The position numbers were made by a program, and so were the translations under genes. Below are positions 1 through 10,400 of a stretch of 64,000 nt of DNA, one piece after another. A model generated the notes under the pieces. It saw nothing but the letters and a program-made list of their open reading frames with translations, had not been told where the DNA came from and searched no databases. How positions within the stretch are numbered: position 1 is the stretch's first letter; each line of letters starts with the position of its first letter. This DNA comes from Pseudomonas sp. CFBP13508. GTDB lineage: Bacteria; Pseudomonadota; Gammaproteobacteria; Pseudomonadales; Pseudomonadaceae. The stretch is taken from NCBI RefSeq assembly GCF_005233515.1, contig NZ_QFZZ01000006.1, positions 124,001 to 188,000 on the forward strand, read 5' to 3'.

Positions 1-117
1 AAAGCCGGCGCTGAAATCGTTTCCTTCACTTACTTCAAAGTAGGCGAAGGCATCGAGAAGCCGGTCGACAACTTCGCTGAAGAAGTTGCTGCCCAGCTGG
101 CTGCCGCCAAGCAATAA
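1..117 (+). CDS. tsf: Elongation factor Ts, C-terminal end (partial)
   Basis: Only the last 38 codons are present, ending in TAA at 115-117. The peptide (…[19 protein letters not shown]…) matches the C-terminus of EF-Ts, the guanine nucleotide exchange factor for EF-Tu. The conserved rpsB-tsf-pyrH-frr order supports the call, because pyrH follows after a terminator. The start and most of the gene lie outside the window. Confidence 0.88.
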   Translation, partial: KAGAEIVSFTYFKVGEGIEKPVDNFAEEVAAQLAAAKQ

Positions 118-140
118 GACGGTTTTTCAACTGTCGCCCG

Positions 141-174
141 AAAGAGGCTGCCCGCTCACGCGCGCAGCCTCTTT
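141..174 (+). terminator. Intrinsic terminator after tsf
   Basis: A perfect 11-bp stem (AAAGAGGCTGC at 141-151 pairing with GCAGCCTCTTT at 164-174) encloses a 12-base loop, and the right arm ends in TTT. It lies 23 bases after the tsf stop and probably ends the rpsB-tsf transcript, leaving pyrH to its own promoter in 175-327. Confidence 0.8.
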
Positions 175-327
175 TCAGATGGGGTTACCAATTTTTTATT
201 TGGTTTCCAACCGGAACTGACTTACAAAGCCATGTTCCGATGGCGCTGCAGCAGCGCCAAGCTAGAGTGAACGCCAGCTGTAAACAGCTCGCAAAGAATT
301 TTAAATACGCCGCAGGAGAGATTCGCA

Positions 328-1068
328 ATGGCTCAGCAGGGCAGTGGTTATCAGGCTCGCTATAAACGCATTCTACTCAAGCTTAGCGGCGAGGCCCTGA
401 TGGGCTCGGAAGAGTTCGGGATCGATCCTAAAGTATTGGATCGCATGGCGCTGGAAGTCGGCCAACTGGTCGGCATCGGCGTCCAGGTCGGTCTGGTGAT
501 CGGCGGTGGCAACCTGTTCCGTGGCGAAGCACTGAGCAAAGCCGGTATGGATCGGGTCACAGGCGACCACATGGGCATGCTGGCCACTGTGATGAACGCC
601 TTGGCCATGCGCGATGCGCTGGAACGTGCCAATATCTCGGCCATCGTCATGTCGGCCATTTCCATGGTTGGTGTGACCGATCACTACGATCGCCGCAAAG
701 CCATGCGCCACCTGAACTCCAAGGACGTCGTGATCTTCGCGGCCGGTACCGGCAATCCGTTCTTCACCACGGATTCGGCAGCCTGCCTGCGTGCAATCGA
801 AATCGACGCTGACGTTGTGCTCAAGGCCACCAAGGTTGATGGCGTCTACACCGCAGACCCGTTCAAGGACCCGCATGCCGAGAAGTTCGATCATCTGACT
901 TATGATGAAGTACTGGATCGCAAGCTGGGCGTAATGGATCTGACTGCTATCTGCCTGTGCCGCGATCACAAGATGCCGCTGCGCGTTTTCAACATGAACA
1001 AGCCCGGCGCCCTGCTGAACATTGTGCACGGCGGCGCTGAAGGGACTTTGATCGAGGAAGGCCAATAA
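328..1068 (+). CDS. pyrH: UMP kinase
   Basis: PyrH phosphorylates UMP to UDP with ATP in the cytoplasm, the entry to UTP/CTP synthesis. The 246-residue length is normal for the bacterial hexameric amino-acid-kinase family. Visible motifs are [12 protein letters not shown] near the N-terminus (nucleotide-binding lysine and glycines), GGGNLFRG (phosphate binding) and [19 protein letters not shown]. The ATG at 328 has an AGGAG at 314-318. Its stop shares one base with the frr start (TAATG), so the two are translationally coupled. A 210-base gap from tsf with a terminator suggests a separate promoter. Confidence 0.97.
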   Translation: MAQQGSGYQARYKRILLKLSGEALMGSEEFGIDPKVLDRMALEVGQLVGIGVQVGLVIGGGNLFRGEALSKAGMDRVTGDHMGMLATVMNALAMRDALERANISAIVMSAISMVGVTDHYDRRKAMRHLNSKDVVIFAAGTGNPFFTTDSAACLRAIEIDADVVLKATKVDGVYTADPFKDPHAEKFDHLTYDEVLDRKLGVMDLTAICLCRDHKMPLRVFNMNKPGALLNIVHGGAEGTLIEEGQ

Positions 1069-1625
1069 TGATCAACGAAATCAAGAAAGACGCCCAAGCG
1101 CGTATGCAGAAATCCCTGGAATCGCTGAACCACGCGTTCGGCCAGATTCGTACCGGCAAGGCTCACCCGAGCATCCTCGGCAGCGTCATGGTGCCTTACT
1201 ACGGTACCGACACTCCGCTGAGCGGCGTTGCCAACGTCACCGTAAAGGACTCTCGCACCCTGCAGGTCGTGGCGTTCGAGCGCAACATGCTCGCGGCTGT
1301 CGACAAGGCAATCCAGAGCGCCGGTCTGAACCTCAATCCGACCAACCTCGGCGAGTTGCTGTTGATCCCGATGCCGGCCCTCACCGAGGAAACCCGCAAG
1401 GGCTTCACCAAGCAGGCCCGCAGCGCAGCTGAAGACGCGCGCGTTGCTGTGCGCAACATTCGTCGTGATGCCTTGGGTGAGCTGAAAAAACTGGTCAAGG
1501 ACAAGGAGATCAGCGAAGACGAAGAGCGTCGCGCCATCGCTGATATCGACAAGCTGACCAAAGAATCCGAGGCCCAGATCACCAAGGCCACGGACGAGAA
1601 AGAAAAAGACCTGATGGCCGTATAA
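1068..1625 (+). CDS. frr: Ribosome recycling factor
   Basis: RRF works with EF-G to split post-termination ribosomes. The protein has 185 residues, the standard length, beginning [10 protein letters not shown] and containing the conserved GKAHPSIL and [10 protein letters not shown] segments. The C-terminal half is charged and predicted to form the long three-helix bundle ([10 protein letters not shown]). It overlaps pyrH by one base and is followed 14 bases later by uppS, in the usual proteobacterial order. Confidence 0.97.
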   Translation: MINEIKKDAQARMQKSLESLNHAFGQIRTGKAHPSILGSVMVPYYGTDTPLSGVANVTVKDSRTLQVVAFERNMLAAVDKAIQSAGLNLNPTNLGELLLIPMPALTEETRKGFTKQARSAAEDARVAVRNIRRDALGELKKLVKDKEISEDEERRAIADIDKLTKESEAQITKATDEKEKDLMAV

Positions 1626-1639
1626 GGGTCGAGTTTTAA

Positions 1640-2395
1640 ATGGACAAGACCAAGCAGACTGCGCCGTCCGCGGTGCCGCGCCATGTCGCGATCATCATGG
1701 ATGGCAATAATCGCTGGGCGAAAAAACGCTTTATGCCGGGTGTCGCCGGGCATAAAGCGGGCGTGGATGCTGTGCGGGCGGTGATCGAGGTGTGCGCTGA
1801 GGCCAAGGTCGAAGTCCTGACCCTGTTCGCCTTCTCCAGTGAAAACTGGCAGCGCCCGGCCGATGAAGTCAGCGCCTTGATGGATCTGTTCTTCAAGGCG
1901 CTTCGTCGTGAGGCCAAGCGCCTCAACGACAATAACATCAGCCTGCGTATCATTGGTGATCGCTCGCGTTTCCACCCTGAGCTTCAGGCGGCGATGCGCG
2001 AGGCCGAGGCCATGACCGTCGGAGCCAACCGCTTTGTCCTGCAGATCGCCGCCAATTACGGTGGCCAGTGGGATATTGCCCAGGCCGCACAGCGCCTGGC
2101 GCGTGAAGTTCAGGCTGGGCATTTGCGCCCGGAGGACATCACCCCGGATTTGCTGCAGACCTGTCTGGCCACCGGCGATCTGCCGTTGCCCGACCTGTGC
2201 ATCCGCACCGGTGGCGAACATCGCATCAGCAACTTCCTGTTATGGCAACTGGCCTACGCCGAGTTGTACTTCTCCGACCTGTTCTGGCCGGACTTCAAAC
2301 ACGACGCCATGCGCACCGCGCTGGCCGATTTCGCTTCGCGCCAGCGTCGCTTCGGTAAAACGAGCGAACAGGTCGAAGCTGGAGCCCGGGTTTAA
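1640..2395 (+). CDS. uppS: Undecaprenyl diphosphate synthase (cis-prenyltransferase)
   Basis: UppS condenses eight isopentenyl diphosphates onto farnesyl diphosphate to give the C55 lipid carrier for peptidoglycan and O-antigen. The N-terminal HVAIIMDGNNRWAKKR holds the catalytic aspartate and substrate-binding Asn/Arg. The C-terminal RTGGEHRISNFLLWQLAYAE is the second family signature. The 251-residue length is typical. AGGG at about 1626 precedes the ATG. Its stop overlaps the cdsA start by one base (TAATG), coupling two envelope-lipid genes. Confidence 0.96.
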   Translation: MDKTKQTAPSAVPRHVAIIMDGNNRWAKKRFMPGVAGHKAGVDAVRAVIEVCAEAKVEVLTLFAFSSENWQRPADEVSALMDLFFKALRREAKRLNDNNISLRIIGDRSRFHPELQAAMREAEAMTVGANRFVLQIAANYGGQWDIAQAAQRLAREVQAGHLRPEDITPDLLQTCLATGDLPLPDLCIRTGGEHRISNFLLWQLAYAELYFSDLFWPDFKHDAMRTALADFASRQRRFGKTSEQVEAGARV

Positions 2396-3201
2396 TGCTT
2401 AAACAACGAATAATCACTGCACTGATCCTGCTGCCGATTGCCTTGTGCGGGTTTTTCCTGCTCAAGGGTGCCGGCTTCGCACTGTTCATCGGCCTGGTAG
2501 TCAGCCTCGGTGCCTGGGAATGGGCGCGTCTGGCCGGCTTCACCGCGCAATCGTTCCGCGTCGGCTTCGCCGCCGTGGTCGCCTTGATGCTGTTCGTCAT
2601 GTATGTGTTGCCCGGGCTGGCGCCTTGGGTGCTCGGTGCATCGGTGATCTGGTGGGCGATTGCGACTTATCTGGTGCTGACGTATCCACGCTCCAGCGCG
2701 CATTGGTCCACCGCGGCGACCAAGCTGCTGATTGGTCTGCTGATCCTGCTGCCTGCATGGCAGGGGTTGGTGCAGATCAAGCAATATCCGCTGGGTAACT
2801 GGTTGATCATGGCGGTGATGGTGCTGGTCTGGGGGGCGGACATCGGTGCTTACTTCTCCGGACGCAAGTTCGGCAAGCGCAAACTTGCGCCGCAGGTAAG
2901 CCCGGGCAAGAGCTGGGAAGGCGTCTACGGTGGTCTGGCGCTGAGTCTGGTGATTACCGCAATTGTCGGGCTGGTGCGCGACTGGACCGTGGCCGAGCTG
3001 CTCAAAGGCCTGATCGGTGCTGTAGTGATCGTCTTCATTTCCGTGGTCGGTGACCTCACCGAGAGCATGTTCAAGCGTCAGTCCGGCATCAAGGACAGCA
3101 GTAATCTGCTGCCCGGGCATGGCGGCGTGCTGGATCGCATCGACAGCCTGACCGCGGCCATTCCGGTGTTCGCCGTATTGCTCTGGATGGCCGCACCGTG
3201 A
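2395..3201 (+). CDS. cdsA: Phosphatidate cytidylyltransferase (CDP-diglyceride synthase)
   Basis: CdsA makes CDP-diacylglycerol from CTP and phosphatidate, the branch point for all phospholipids. The 268-residue inner-membrane protein has about seven or eight hydrophobic segments. The family signature is near the C-terminus: [11 protein letters not shown] followed by [24 protein letters not shown] is also conserved. Its ATG overlaps the uppS stop. Its last codons overlap the GTG of dxr (GTGA, 4 bases), so uppS-cdsA-dxr form one coupled unit. Confidence 0.96.
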   Translation: MLKQRIITALILLPIALCGFFLLKGAGFALFIGLVVSLGAWEWARLAGFTAQSFRVGFAAVVALMLFVMYVLPGLAPWVLGASVIWWAIATYLVLTYPRSSAHWSTAATKLLIGLLILLPAWQGLVQIKQYPLGNWLIMAVMVLVWGADIGAYFSGRKFGKRKLAPQVSPGKSWEGVYGGLALSLVITAIVGLVRDWTVAELLKGLIGAVVIVFISVVGDLTESMFKRQSGIKDSSNLLPGHGGVLDRIDSLTAAIPVFAVLLWMAAP

Positions 3202-4388
3202 GTCGTCCCCAGCAGATTACGGTGTTGGGTGCGACCGGTTCGATCGGTCTGAGCACTCTGGATGTGATTGCCCGTCATCCTGAGCGTTATCAGGTTTTTG
3301 CATTGAGTGGCTTCTCGCGTCTCAGCGAGCTGCTCGCGCTGTGCGTGCGTCATGTACCGCGATTTGCCGTGGTGCCTGAAGGTGCCGCAGCGCGCGGGTT
3401 GCAGGACGACTTGCGTGCAGCCGGTTTGCCGACTCGCGTCCTGGTGGGCGAGGAGGGCCTGTGTCAGGTTGCCTCCGCGCCTGAAGTCGATGCGGTCATG
3501 GCGGCCATTGTCGGTGCGGCCGGGCTGCGTCCGACACTGGCGGCGGTCGAGGCGGGCAAGAAAATTCTCCTGGCCAACAAGGAGGCGCTGGTGATGTCCG
3601 GCGCTCTGTTCATGCAGGCCGTGCGCAAAAGCGGCTCGGTACTGCTGCCGATCGACAGCGAACACAACGCGATTTTTCAGTGCATGCCCGCAGATTTCGC
3701 GCGCGGCTTGAGCTCGGTGGGCGTGCGGCGGATATTGCTGACGGCCTCTGGCGGTCCTTTCCGGCAGACGCCGATGGCCGAGCTGGCGCATGTTTCGCCT
3801 GAACAGGCCTGTGCGCATCCGAACTGGTCCATGGGACGCAAGATCTCGGTGGATTCGGCGAGCATGATGAACAAGGGTCTGGAACTGATCGAAGCCTGCT
3901 GGCTGTTCGACGCCAAGCCGGCTCAGGTCGAAGTGGTGATCCATCCGCAGAGCGTGATCCATTCTCTGGTCGACTATGTGGATGGCTCGGTGCTGGCGCA
4001 ATTGGGTAACCCGGACATGCGTACGCCGATCGCCAATGCCCTGGCCTGGCCGGAGCGTATCGATTCCGGCGTACCGCCACTGGATCTGTTTGCCATTGCG
4101 CGACTGGATTTCGAAGCGCCCGATGAAAGCCGTTTCCCTTGTCTGCGTCTGGCTCGTCAGGCGGCCGAAGCCGGCGACAGCGCGCCGGCGATGCTCAACG
4201 CGGCCAATGAAGTGGCCGTAGCGGCGTTTCTCGACGGACGGGTTCGCTACCTGGAAATCGCGAGTATCATCGAGGAAGTCTTGAATCTGGAACCGGTGGT
4301 GGCGCTGAACGATCTGGATGCCGTGTTTACGGCGGACGCCAAAGCGCGATTGCTGGCCGAGCAATGGTTAAGTCGGCACGGCCGATAG
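3198..4388 (+). CDS. dxr: 1-deoxy-D-xylulose 5-phosphate reductoisomerase
   Basis: DXR converts DXP to MEP using NADPH, the first committed step of the MEP isoprenoid pathway. The N-terminus carries the Rossmann motif [14 protein letters not shown], and the middle carries [10 protein letters not shown] and the substrate/metal segment [13 protein letters not shown]. At 396 residues it has normal length. It starts at GTG in a 4-base overlap with cdsA. Its product feeds UppS, encoded two genes upstream, and ispD and ispF of the same pathway also lie in this window. Confidence 0.97.
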   Translation: MSRPQQITVLGATGSIGLSTLDVIARHPERYQVFALSGFSRLSELLALCVRHVPRFAVVPEGAAARGLQDDLRAAGLPTRVLVGEEGLCQVASAPEVDAVMAAIVGAAGLRPTLAAVEAGKKILLANKEALVMSGALFMQAVRKSGSVLLPIDSEHNAIFQCMPADFARGLSSVGVRRILLTASGGPFRQTPMAELAHVSPEQACAHPNWSMGRKISVDSASMMNKGLELIEACWLFDAKPAQVEVVIHPQSVIHSLVDYVDGSVLAQLGNPDMRTPIANALAWPERIDSGVPPLDLFAIARLDFEAPDESRFPCLRLARQAAEAGDSAPAMLNAANEVAVAAFLDGRVRYLEIASIIEEVLNLEPVVALNDLDAVFTADAKARLLAEQWLSRHGR

Positions 4389-4442
4389 TTTGTGCAACAC
4401 AACGGCGACACGCGACACTGAACAGGATTGCGGAGAAAGTAG

Positions 4443-5795
4443 ATGAGCGCGCTCTATATGATTGCCGGCACCCTGATCGCCCTGGGTGTGCTGGTCACCT
4501 TCCACGAATTCGGCCACTTCTGGGTCGCGCGTCGCTGTGGCGTCAAGGTTCTGCGTTTTTCCGTGGGCTTTGGCATGCCGTTGCTGCGCTGGCATGACAA
4601 GCAAGGCACTGAATTCGTGGTTGCCGCGATTCCCTTGGGCGGCTACGTCAAGATGCTCGACGAGCGCGAAGGCGAAGTGCCGGTCGATCAACTCGATCAG
4701 TCGTTCAATCGCAAATCGGTACGTCAGCGTATCGCCATTGTTGCCGCTGGCCCGATTGCCAACTTCCTGCTGGCGCTGGTGTTCTTCTGGGTGCTGGCGA
4801 TGCTCGGCAGCGAGCAGGTGCGGCCGGTCATCGGCGCGGTCGAGTCTGGCAGCATCGCCGCCAGGGCTGGTCTGAATGCCGGTCAGGAGATTGTTTCGAT
4901 CGATGGCGAGCCCACGTCGGGTTGGGCAGCAGTCAATCTGCAACTGGTCCGTCGTCTCGGTGAAAGCGGTGCCATTCAATTGCTGGTGCGAGAGCAGGGT
5001 TCGACTGCTGAGTCGCCGCGCACGCTGGCACTGGATAACTGGCTAAAAGGCGCCGACGAGCCGGATCCGATCCGCTCGCTGGGGATTCGTCCGTGGCGCC
5101 CGGCCCTGCCGCCGGTGCTTGCCGAGCTCGATCCGAAAGGCCCCGCGCAAGCGGCAGGCCTGAAAACCGGTGATCGTTTGCTGGCCCTTGATGGCAAGCC
5201 ACTCGATGACTGGCAGCAGGTGGTCGATACCGTTCGTACGCGTCCTGATACCAAAATCATGCTGCGCATCGAGCGCGACAATGCTCAAATCGACGTCCCT
5301 GTGACCCTCGCAGCGCGCGGTGAAAGCAAAGCACCGAGCGGTTATCTGGGCGCTGGCGTCAAAGCCATCGACTGGCCGCCGGAAATGATCCGCGAGGTCA
5401 GTTATGGTCCGCTGGCCGCGATTGGCGAGGGCGCCCGTCGCACTTGGACCATGAGCATCCTGACGCTGGATTCACTGAAGAAAATGCTGTTCGGCGAGCT
5501 CTCGGTAAAAAACTTGAGTGGACCGATAACCATTGCTAAAGTGGCGGGCGCTTCTGCCCAGTCGGGCGTCGCTGATTTCCTGAATTTCCTTGCTTATCTG
5601 AGTATTAGCCTGGGCGTTCTGAATTTGCTGCCCATTCCTGTACTGGATGGGGGGCATTTGTTGTTTTATCTGATCGAGTGGGTGCGTGGTCGCCCCTTGT
5701 CGGATCGGGTGCAAGGTTGGGGGATACAGATCGGTATCAGTTTGGTGGTCGGGGTGATGTTGCTTGCTCTGGTCAACGATCTGGGTCGACTGTAA
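4443..5795 (+). CDS. rseP: Site-2 zinc protease RseP
   Basis: RseP is the inner-membrane metalloprotease that cleaves anti-sigma factors (MucA/RseA type) and remnant signal peptides. The zinc motif HEFGH is at residues 21-25 in the first transmembrane segment. Two PDZ-like regions lie in the periplasmic part (about 115-300). The C-terminal NLLPIPVLDGGHL contains the third catalytic aspartate. The 450-residue length matches pseudomonad RseP/MucP. It lies between dxr and bamA as usual, linking it to envelope stress and outer-membrane assembly. Confidence 0.96.
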   Translation: MSALYMIAGTLIALGVLVTFHEFGHFWVARRCGVKVLRFSVGFGMPLLRWHDKQGTEFVVAAIPLGGYVKMLDEREGEVPVDQLDQSFNRKSVRQRIAIVAAGPIANFLLALVFFWVLAMLGSEQVRPVIGAVESGSIAARAGLNAGQEIVSIDGEPTSGWAAVNLQLVRRLGESGAIQLLVREQGSTAESPRTLALDNWLKGADEPDPIRSLGIRPWRPALPPVLAELDPKGPAQAAGLKTGDRLLALDGKPLDDWQQVVDTVRTRPDTKIMLRIERDNAQIDVPVTLAARGESKAPSGYLGAGVKAIDWPPEMIREVSYGPLAAIGEGARRTWTMSILTLDSLKKMLFGELSVKNLSGPITIAKVAGASAQSGVADFLNFLAYLSISLGVLNLLPIPVLDGGHLLFYLIEWVRGRPLSDRVQGWGIQIGISLVVGVMLLALVNDLGRL

Positions 5796-5869
5796 CGCTT
5801 CGCTGAATTGCGAATCTGCCGCATTTTGCGGCAGTTTGTTTATTGCCAGTTGGAATAAGAAAGGACTTC

Positions 5870-8245
5870 ATGAAACGTCTGCTGCTAACTGCGGTTCTCA
5901 CCGTATTGATGATCGCCGAAGTTCACGCCGAGTCCTTCACTATCTCTGATATTCGCGTTAATGGCCTCCAGCGGGTCTCCGCGGGTAGCGTCTTTGGTGC
6001 CTTGCCGTTGAACGTCGGCGAGCAGGCGGATGATCGTCGCCTGGTGGAATCCACTCGTGCGTTGTTCAAAACCGGTTTCTTTCAAGATATCCAGCTGGGC
6101 CGCGAAGGCAACGTTCTGGTCATCACCGTGGTCGAGCGTCCATCGGTCGCCAGTATCGAAATCGAAGGCAACAAGGCGATTTCCACTGAAGACCTGATGA
6201 AGGGCCTCAAGCAATCCGGTCTGGCCGAAGGCGAAATCTTCCAGCGCGCCACCCTTGAGGGTGTGCGTAACGAACTGCAACGTCAGTACGTGGCCCAGGG
6301 TCGCTACTCGGCCACCGTCGATACCGAGGTGGTTTCGCAGCCGCGTAACCGCGTGGGTCTGAAGGTGAAGATCAACGAAGGCACCGTTGCCGCCATCCAG
6401 CACATCAACGTGGTAGGCAATACGGTTTTCCCTGAGGAAGACCTGACTGACCTGTTCGAACTGAAAACCACCAACTGGCTGTCGTTCTTCAAGAACGATG
6501 ACAAATATGCCCGCGAAAAACTCTCCGGTGACCTGGAGCGTCTGCGTTCCTACTATCTGGACCGCGGCTATATCAACATGGACATCGCTTCGACCCAGGT
6601 ATCGATTACCCCGGACAAGAAGCACGTCTACATTACTGTCAACGTCACCGAAGGCGAGAAGTACACCGTCCGTGACGTCAAGCTCAGCGGTGACCTGAAA
6701 GTCCCTGAAGACCAGGTCAAGTCGCTGTTGCTGGTGCAGAAAGGCCAGGTGTTCTCGCGCAAGCTGATGACCACTACCTCCGAACTGATCACCCGCCGCC
6801 TGGGTAACGAGGGCTATACCTTCGCCAACGTCAACGGCGTGCCTCAGCCGCATGACGACGACCACACTGTGGACATCCTGTTCGCTGTCGATCCAGGCAA
6901 GCGTGCCTACGTCAACCGCATCAACTTCCGTGGCAACACCAAGTCCGAGGACGAAGTGCTGCGTCGTGAAATGCGTCAGATGGAAGGCGGCTGGGCTTCG
7001 ACCTACCTGATCGACCAGTCCAAGACCCGTCTGGAGCGTCTGGGCTTCTTCAAGGAAGTCAACGTTGAGACTCCGGCTGTGCCGGGTGTCGACGACCAGG
7101 TTGATGTGAACTATGCGGTTGAAGAGCAGGCTTCCGGTTCGATCACTGCCAGCGTTGGTTTCGCTCAGAGTGCCGGCCTGATCCTCGGTGGCTCGATCAC
7201 CCAGAACAACTTCCTCGGTACCGGTAACCGCGTCAGCATCGGTCTGACCCGCAGCGAATACCAGAGCCGCTACAACTTCGGCTACGTTGACCCCTACTGG
7301 ACCGCCGATGGCGTGAGCCTGGGTTACAACGCGTTCTATCGCACCACTGACTACGATGAGCTCGATGCCGATATCTCGAGCTACGCCGTCGACAGCCTGG
7401 GCGCTGGCGTCAACGTTGGCTACCCGATTAGCGAAACATCGCGTCTGACCTTCGGTCTGTCTGCCCAGCAGGACAAGATCAACACCGGTCGCTATACCGT
7501 TGACGAGATTTTCGATTTCGTCGACAAGGAAGGCGACAACTACCTGAACTTCAAGGCCTCGGCCGGTTGGTCCGAGTCGACCCTGAACAAAGGCGTGTTG
7601 CCGACCCGTGGTCGTTCCCAGAGTCTGACCCTGGAAACCACCATTCCTGGCAGCGACCTGTCGTTCTTCAAGCTCGACTACCGTGGTCAGCTGTTTCAGC
7701 CAATCACTGAAAACTACACCCTGCGCCTGCACTCCGAACTCGGTTATGGCGATGGTTACGGTTCGACCGATGGTTTGCCGTTCTATGAAAACTACTATGC
7801 CGGTGGTTTCAACTCGGTTCGTGGCTTCAAGGACAGCACCCTCGGCCCGCGCAGTACGCCGAGCCGTGGCACCAACCCGGGCACGTCGCTTGATCCGGAC
7901 CAGGATCCACTGCCGTTCGGTGGTAACGTCCTGATCCAGGGCGGTGTGGAAGTTCTGTTCCCGCTGCCATTCGTCAAGGATCAGCGTTCCCTGCGGACTT
8001 CGGTTTTCTGGGATGTCGGTAACGTGTTTGACTCGCAGTGCAAGGACACTACGAACGCCAATGGCTCGTCGTCCAACACCAAGTGCAACGACATCAGCCT
8101 GAGCAACATGGCCAGTTCCGTCGGTGTCGGCGTGACCTGGGTCACCGCACTGGGGCCGTTGAGCTTCGCGCTGGCGATGCCGATCAAGAAACCGGATGAC
8201 GCTGAAACTCAAGTGTTCCAATTCTCCCTCGGCCAGACGTTCTAA
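5870..8245 (+). CDS. bamA: Outer-membrane protein assembly factor BamA
   Basis: BamA is the essential Omp85 beta-barrel insertase. The ATG at 5870 is preferred because AAAGGA (5859-5864) precedes it and it opens directly into a signal peptide (MKRLLLTAVLTVLMIAEVHA, cleaved before ESF). An upstream in-frame TTG at 5843 would give a non-signal extension. Five POTRA domains span about residues 22-425. The barrel follows, with the conserved VRGFKDSTLGPR loop (the VRGF motif) near residue 655. The mature C-terminus ends in phenylalanine (…SLGQTF), as Bam substrates do. The total is 791 residues. Confidence 0.97.
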   Translation: MKRLLLTAVLTVLMIAEVHAESFTISDIRVNGLQRVSAGSVFGALPLNVGEQADDRRLVESTRALFKTGFFQDIQLGREGNVLVITVVERPSVASIEIEGNKAISTEDLMKGLKQSGLAEGEIFQRATLEGVRNELQRQYVAQGRYSATVDTEVVSQPRNRVGLKVKINEGTVAAIQHINVVGNTVFPEEDLTDLFELKTTNWLSFFKNDDKYAREKLSGDLERLRSYYLDRGYINMDIASTQVSITPDKKHVYITVNVTEGEKYTVRDVKLSGDLKVPEDQVKSLLLVQKGQVFSRKLMTTTSELITRRLGNEGYTFANVNGVPQPHDDDHTVDILFAVDPGKRAYVNRINFRGNTKSEDEVLRREMRQMEGGWASTYLIDQSKTRLERLGFFKEVNVETPAVPGVDDQVDVNYAVEEQASGSITASVGFAQSAGLILGGSITQNNFLGTGNRVSIGLTRSEYQSRYNFGYVDPYWTADGVSLGYNAFYRTTDYDELDADISSYAVDSLGAGVNVGYPISETSRLTFGLSAQQDKINTGRYTVDEIFDFVDKEGDNYLNFKASAGWSESTLNKGVLPTRGRSQSLTLETTIPGSDLSFFKLDYRGQLFQPITENYTLRLHSELGYGDGYGSTDGLPFYENYYAGGFNSVRGFKDSTLGPRSTPSRGTNPGTSLDPDQDPLPFGGNVLIQGGVEVLFPLPFVKDQRSLRTSVFWDVGNVFDSQCKDTTNANGSSSNTKCNDISLSNMASSVGVGVTWVTALGPLSFALAMPIKKPDDAETQVFQFSLGQTF

Positions 8246-8290
8246 GCGTCTGACCCAAGATAACGACAATGGATTTTGTAGGAGTGCATC

Positions 8291-8794
8291 GTGCGTAAGT
8301 TGACTCAATTGGTTCTCCTGGCCTCCGTACTGGTGGCAGGCCCGGCGTTCGCCGACATGAAAATTGCCGTGCTGAACTATCAGATGGCACTGCTGGAATC
8401 CGACGCGGCGAAGAAGTACGCCGTGGATGCCGAGAAGAAGTTCGGTCCGCAACTGACCAAGCTGAAAACCCTGGAAAGCAGCGCCAAAGGCATTCAGGAC
8501 CGTCTGATGGCCGGTGGCGACAAAATGCAGCAGGGCGAGCGTGAGCGTCTGGAGCTGGAATTCAAGCAAAAGGCTCGTGACTTCCAGTTCCAGTCCAAGG
8601 AACTGAATGAAGCCAAAGCCGTTGCCGACCGTGAAATGCTCAAGCAGCTGAAGCCGAAACTGGACAGTGCCGTGGAAGAAGTCATCAAGAAAGGTGGTTT
8701 CGACCTGGTGTTCGAGCGTGGCGCAGTCATCGATGTCAAACCTCAGTACGACATCACGCGCCAGGTTATCGAGCGCATGAATCAGCTGAAGTAA
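8291..8794 (+). CDS. skp: Periplasmic chaperone Skp/OmpH
   Basis: Skp is a trimeric periplasmic holdase for unfolded outer-membrane proteins. The gene starts at GTG 8291 with TAGGAG at 8279-8284. Residues 1-21 form a signal peptide (…LVAGPAFA). The mature protein is dominated by charged helices with coiled-coil character (residues about 55-120), the tentacles of Skp. At 167 residues it has normal length. The position between bamA and lpxD is conserved. Confidence 0.94.
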   Translation: MRKLTQLVLLASVLVAGPAFADMKIAVLNYQMALLESDAAKKYAVDAEKKFGPQLTKLKTLESSAKGIQDRLMAGGDKMQQGERERLELEFKQKARDFQFQSKELNEAKAVADREMLKQLKPKLDSAVEEVIKKGGFDLVFERGAVIDVKPQYDITRQVIERMNQLK

Positions 8795-8797
8795 CCC

Positions 8798-9853
8798 ATG
8801 ACCGTGACTATCAGGCTCGACCAGTTGGCCGAGCACCTCGGCGCCACTCTGCGTGGCGACCCCGAGACGCAAATTACTGGGCTAGCCACTTTGCAAGAGG
8901 CTGGCCCAGCTCAGTTGAGCTTTCTGGCAAATCCCCAATACCGTAAATACCTGGCCGGTTCCCAGGCAGCTGCACTGCTGCTCAAGGAAGCCGATGCCGA
9001 GGGTTTTGCCGGTAACGCCCTGGTGGTGCCGGATCCTTACCTGGCCTACGCGCGCATCTCGCACCTGTTCGATCCAAAACCAAAAGCTGCTGCGGGGATT
9101 CATCCGACAGCGGTGATTGCGGCGGATGCAGTGGTTGATCCAAGCGCCAGCATCGGCCCGTTCGTGGTGATTGAAGCCGGTGCGCGTATCGCTGCGCAGG
9201 TGACGCTGGGCGCGCACTGCGTGGTCGGAGCTCGCAGCGAAATCGGTGAAGGCGGCTGGCTGGCTCCGCGCGTCACGCTGTATCACGACGTGCGCATCGG
9301 CAAACGTGTGGTGATCCAGTCCGGCGCGGTGATCGGCGGCGAGGGCTTCGGCTTCGCCAACGAAAAGGGCGTCTGGCAGAAAATCGCCCAGATCGGTGGC
9401 GTGACCATCGGCGACGATGTCGAGATCGGCGTGAACACCGCCATCGACCGCGGCGCTCTGGCCGATACCGTGATCGGCAACGGCGTGAAGCTCGACAACC
9501 AGATCCAGATCGCACACAACGTCCAGGTCGGTGATCACACCGCCATGGCCGCGTGCGTCGGCATTTCCGGCAGCACCAAAATCGGCAAGCACTGCATGCT
9601 CGCCGGCGGTGTCGGTCTGGTCGGCCACATTGATATTTGCGACAACGTTTTCCTGACCGGGATGACCATGGTGACCCACTCGATTACCGAGCCGGGTGCC
9701 TATTCTTCCGGCACAGCCATGCAACCGGCGGCCGAATGGCGCAAAAGCGCGGCCCGCATCCGTCAGCTCGATGACATCGCGCGACGGTTGAAACAGCTGG
9801 AAAAGCGCGTAGGGGAAGTGACCCCTGACGGCAATGCTTCATCTGATGGCTGA
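8798..9853 (+). CDS. lpxD: UDP-3-O-(3-hydroxyacyl)glucosamine N-acyltransferase
   Basis: LpxD adds the N-linked hydroxyacyl chain in the third step of lipid A synthesis. The 351-residue protein has an N-terminal uridine-binding domain (about 1-100) and then a left-handed beta-helix built from hexapeptide repeats (for example [24 protein letters not shown]). The expected catalytic histidine falls in [11 protein letters not shown], at about residue 240. It starts 3 bases after the skp stop. A 106-base gap with an imperfect hairpin separates it from fabZ. Confidence 0.97.
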   Translation: MTVTIRLDQLAEHLGATLRGDPETQITGLATLQEAGPAQLSFLANPQYRKYLAGSQAAALLLKEADAEGFAGNALVVPDPYLAYARISHLFDPKPKAAAGIHPTAVIAADAVVDPSASIGPFVVIEAGARIAAQVTLGAHCVVGARSEIGEGGWLAPRVTLYHDVRIGKRVVIQSGAVIGGEGFGFANEKGVWQKIAQIGGVTIGDDVEIGVNTAIDRGALADTVIGNGVKLDNQIQIAHNVQVGDHTAMAACVGISGSTKIGKHCMLAGGVGLVGHIDICDNVFLTGMTMVTHSITEPGAYSSGTAMQPAAEWRKSAARIRQLDDIARRLKQLEKRVGEVTPDGNASSDG

Positions 9854-9959
9854 TACCATTTCCATATCAAGTGTGCACAGCCTCTAGACTGCCTCCTTGA
9901 TTTGCTAGAGGAGTGCGCGTCAGTCGCGCTCCCAATCTTTACATAGGCTTTCCCCTGAA

Positions 9960-10400
9960 ATGATGGACATCAACGAGATTCGCGAATACCTGCCTCACCG
10001 TTACCCGTTCCTGCTGGTGGACCGGGTGGTGGAACTGGACACTGAAGGCAAGCGAATTCGCGCCTACAAGAATGTCAGCATCAATGAACCGTTCTTCAAT
10101 GGTCACTTTCCCGCGCATCCAATCATGCCGGGCGTGCTGATCATCGAAGCGATGGCTCAGGCTGCCGGGATCCTCGGTTTCAAGATGCTCGACGTCAAAC
10201 CGGCCGACGGCACCCTGTATTACTTCGTTGGCTCCGACAAGCTGCGCTTCCGCCAGCCAGTCAAGCCGGGCGATCAGTTGATCCTTGAAGCGACCTTCAT
10301 CAGTTGCAAGCGCAAGATCTGGAAGTTCGAATGCCAGGCTTCGGTGGATGGCAAGCCGGTCTGCTCGGCAGAAATCATCTGCGCGGAACAGAAAGTATGA
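9960..10400 (+). CDS. fabZ: 3-hydroxyacyl-[ACP] dehydratase FabZ
   Basis: FabZ dehydrates 3-hydroxyacyl-ACP in fatty-acid elongation and so competes with LpxA/LpxD for hydroxyacyl-ACP. The hot-dog fold signature is [20 protein letters not shown], with the catalytic His and Glu. At 146 residues it is typical. Two adjacent ATGs (9960 and 9963) are possible starts. The gene overlaps lpxA by 4 bases (ATGA), which couples membrane and lipid A synthesis. Confidence 0.96.
   Translation: MMDINEIREYLPHRYPFLLVDRVVELDTEGKRIRAYKNVSINEPFFNGHFPAHPIMPGVLIIEAMAQAAGILGFKMLDVKPADGTLYYFVGSDKLRFRQPVKPGDQLILEATFISCKRKIWKFECQASVDGKPVCSAEIICAEQKV

Noticed and set aside
373-1065. Long open frame on the minus strand inside pyrH
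   Set aside because: It mirrors pyrH, has no ribosome site and encodes a composition typical of antisense reading of GC-rich codons.
5885-8872. 995-codon minus-strand open frame opposite bamA and skp
   Set aside because: The length follows from codon bias in bamA. The product resembles no protein, and bamA/skp are unequivocal on the plus strand.
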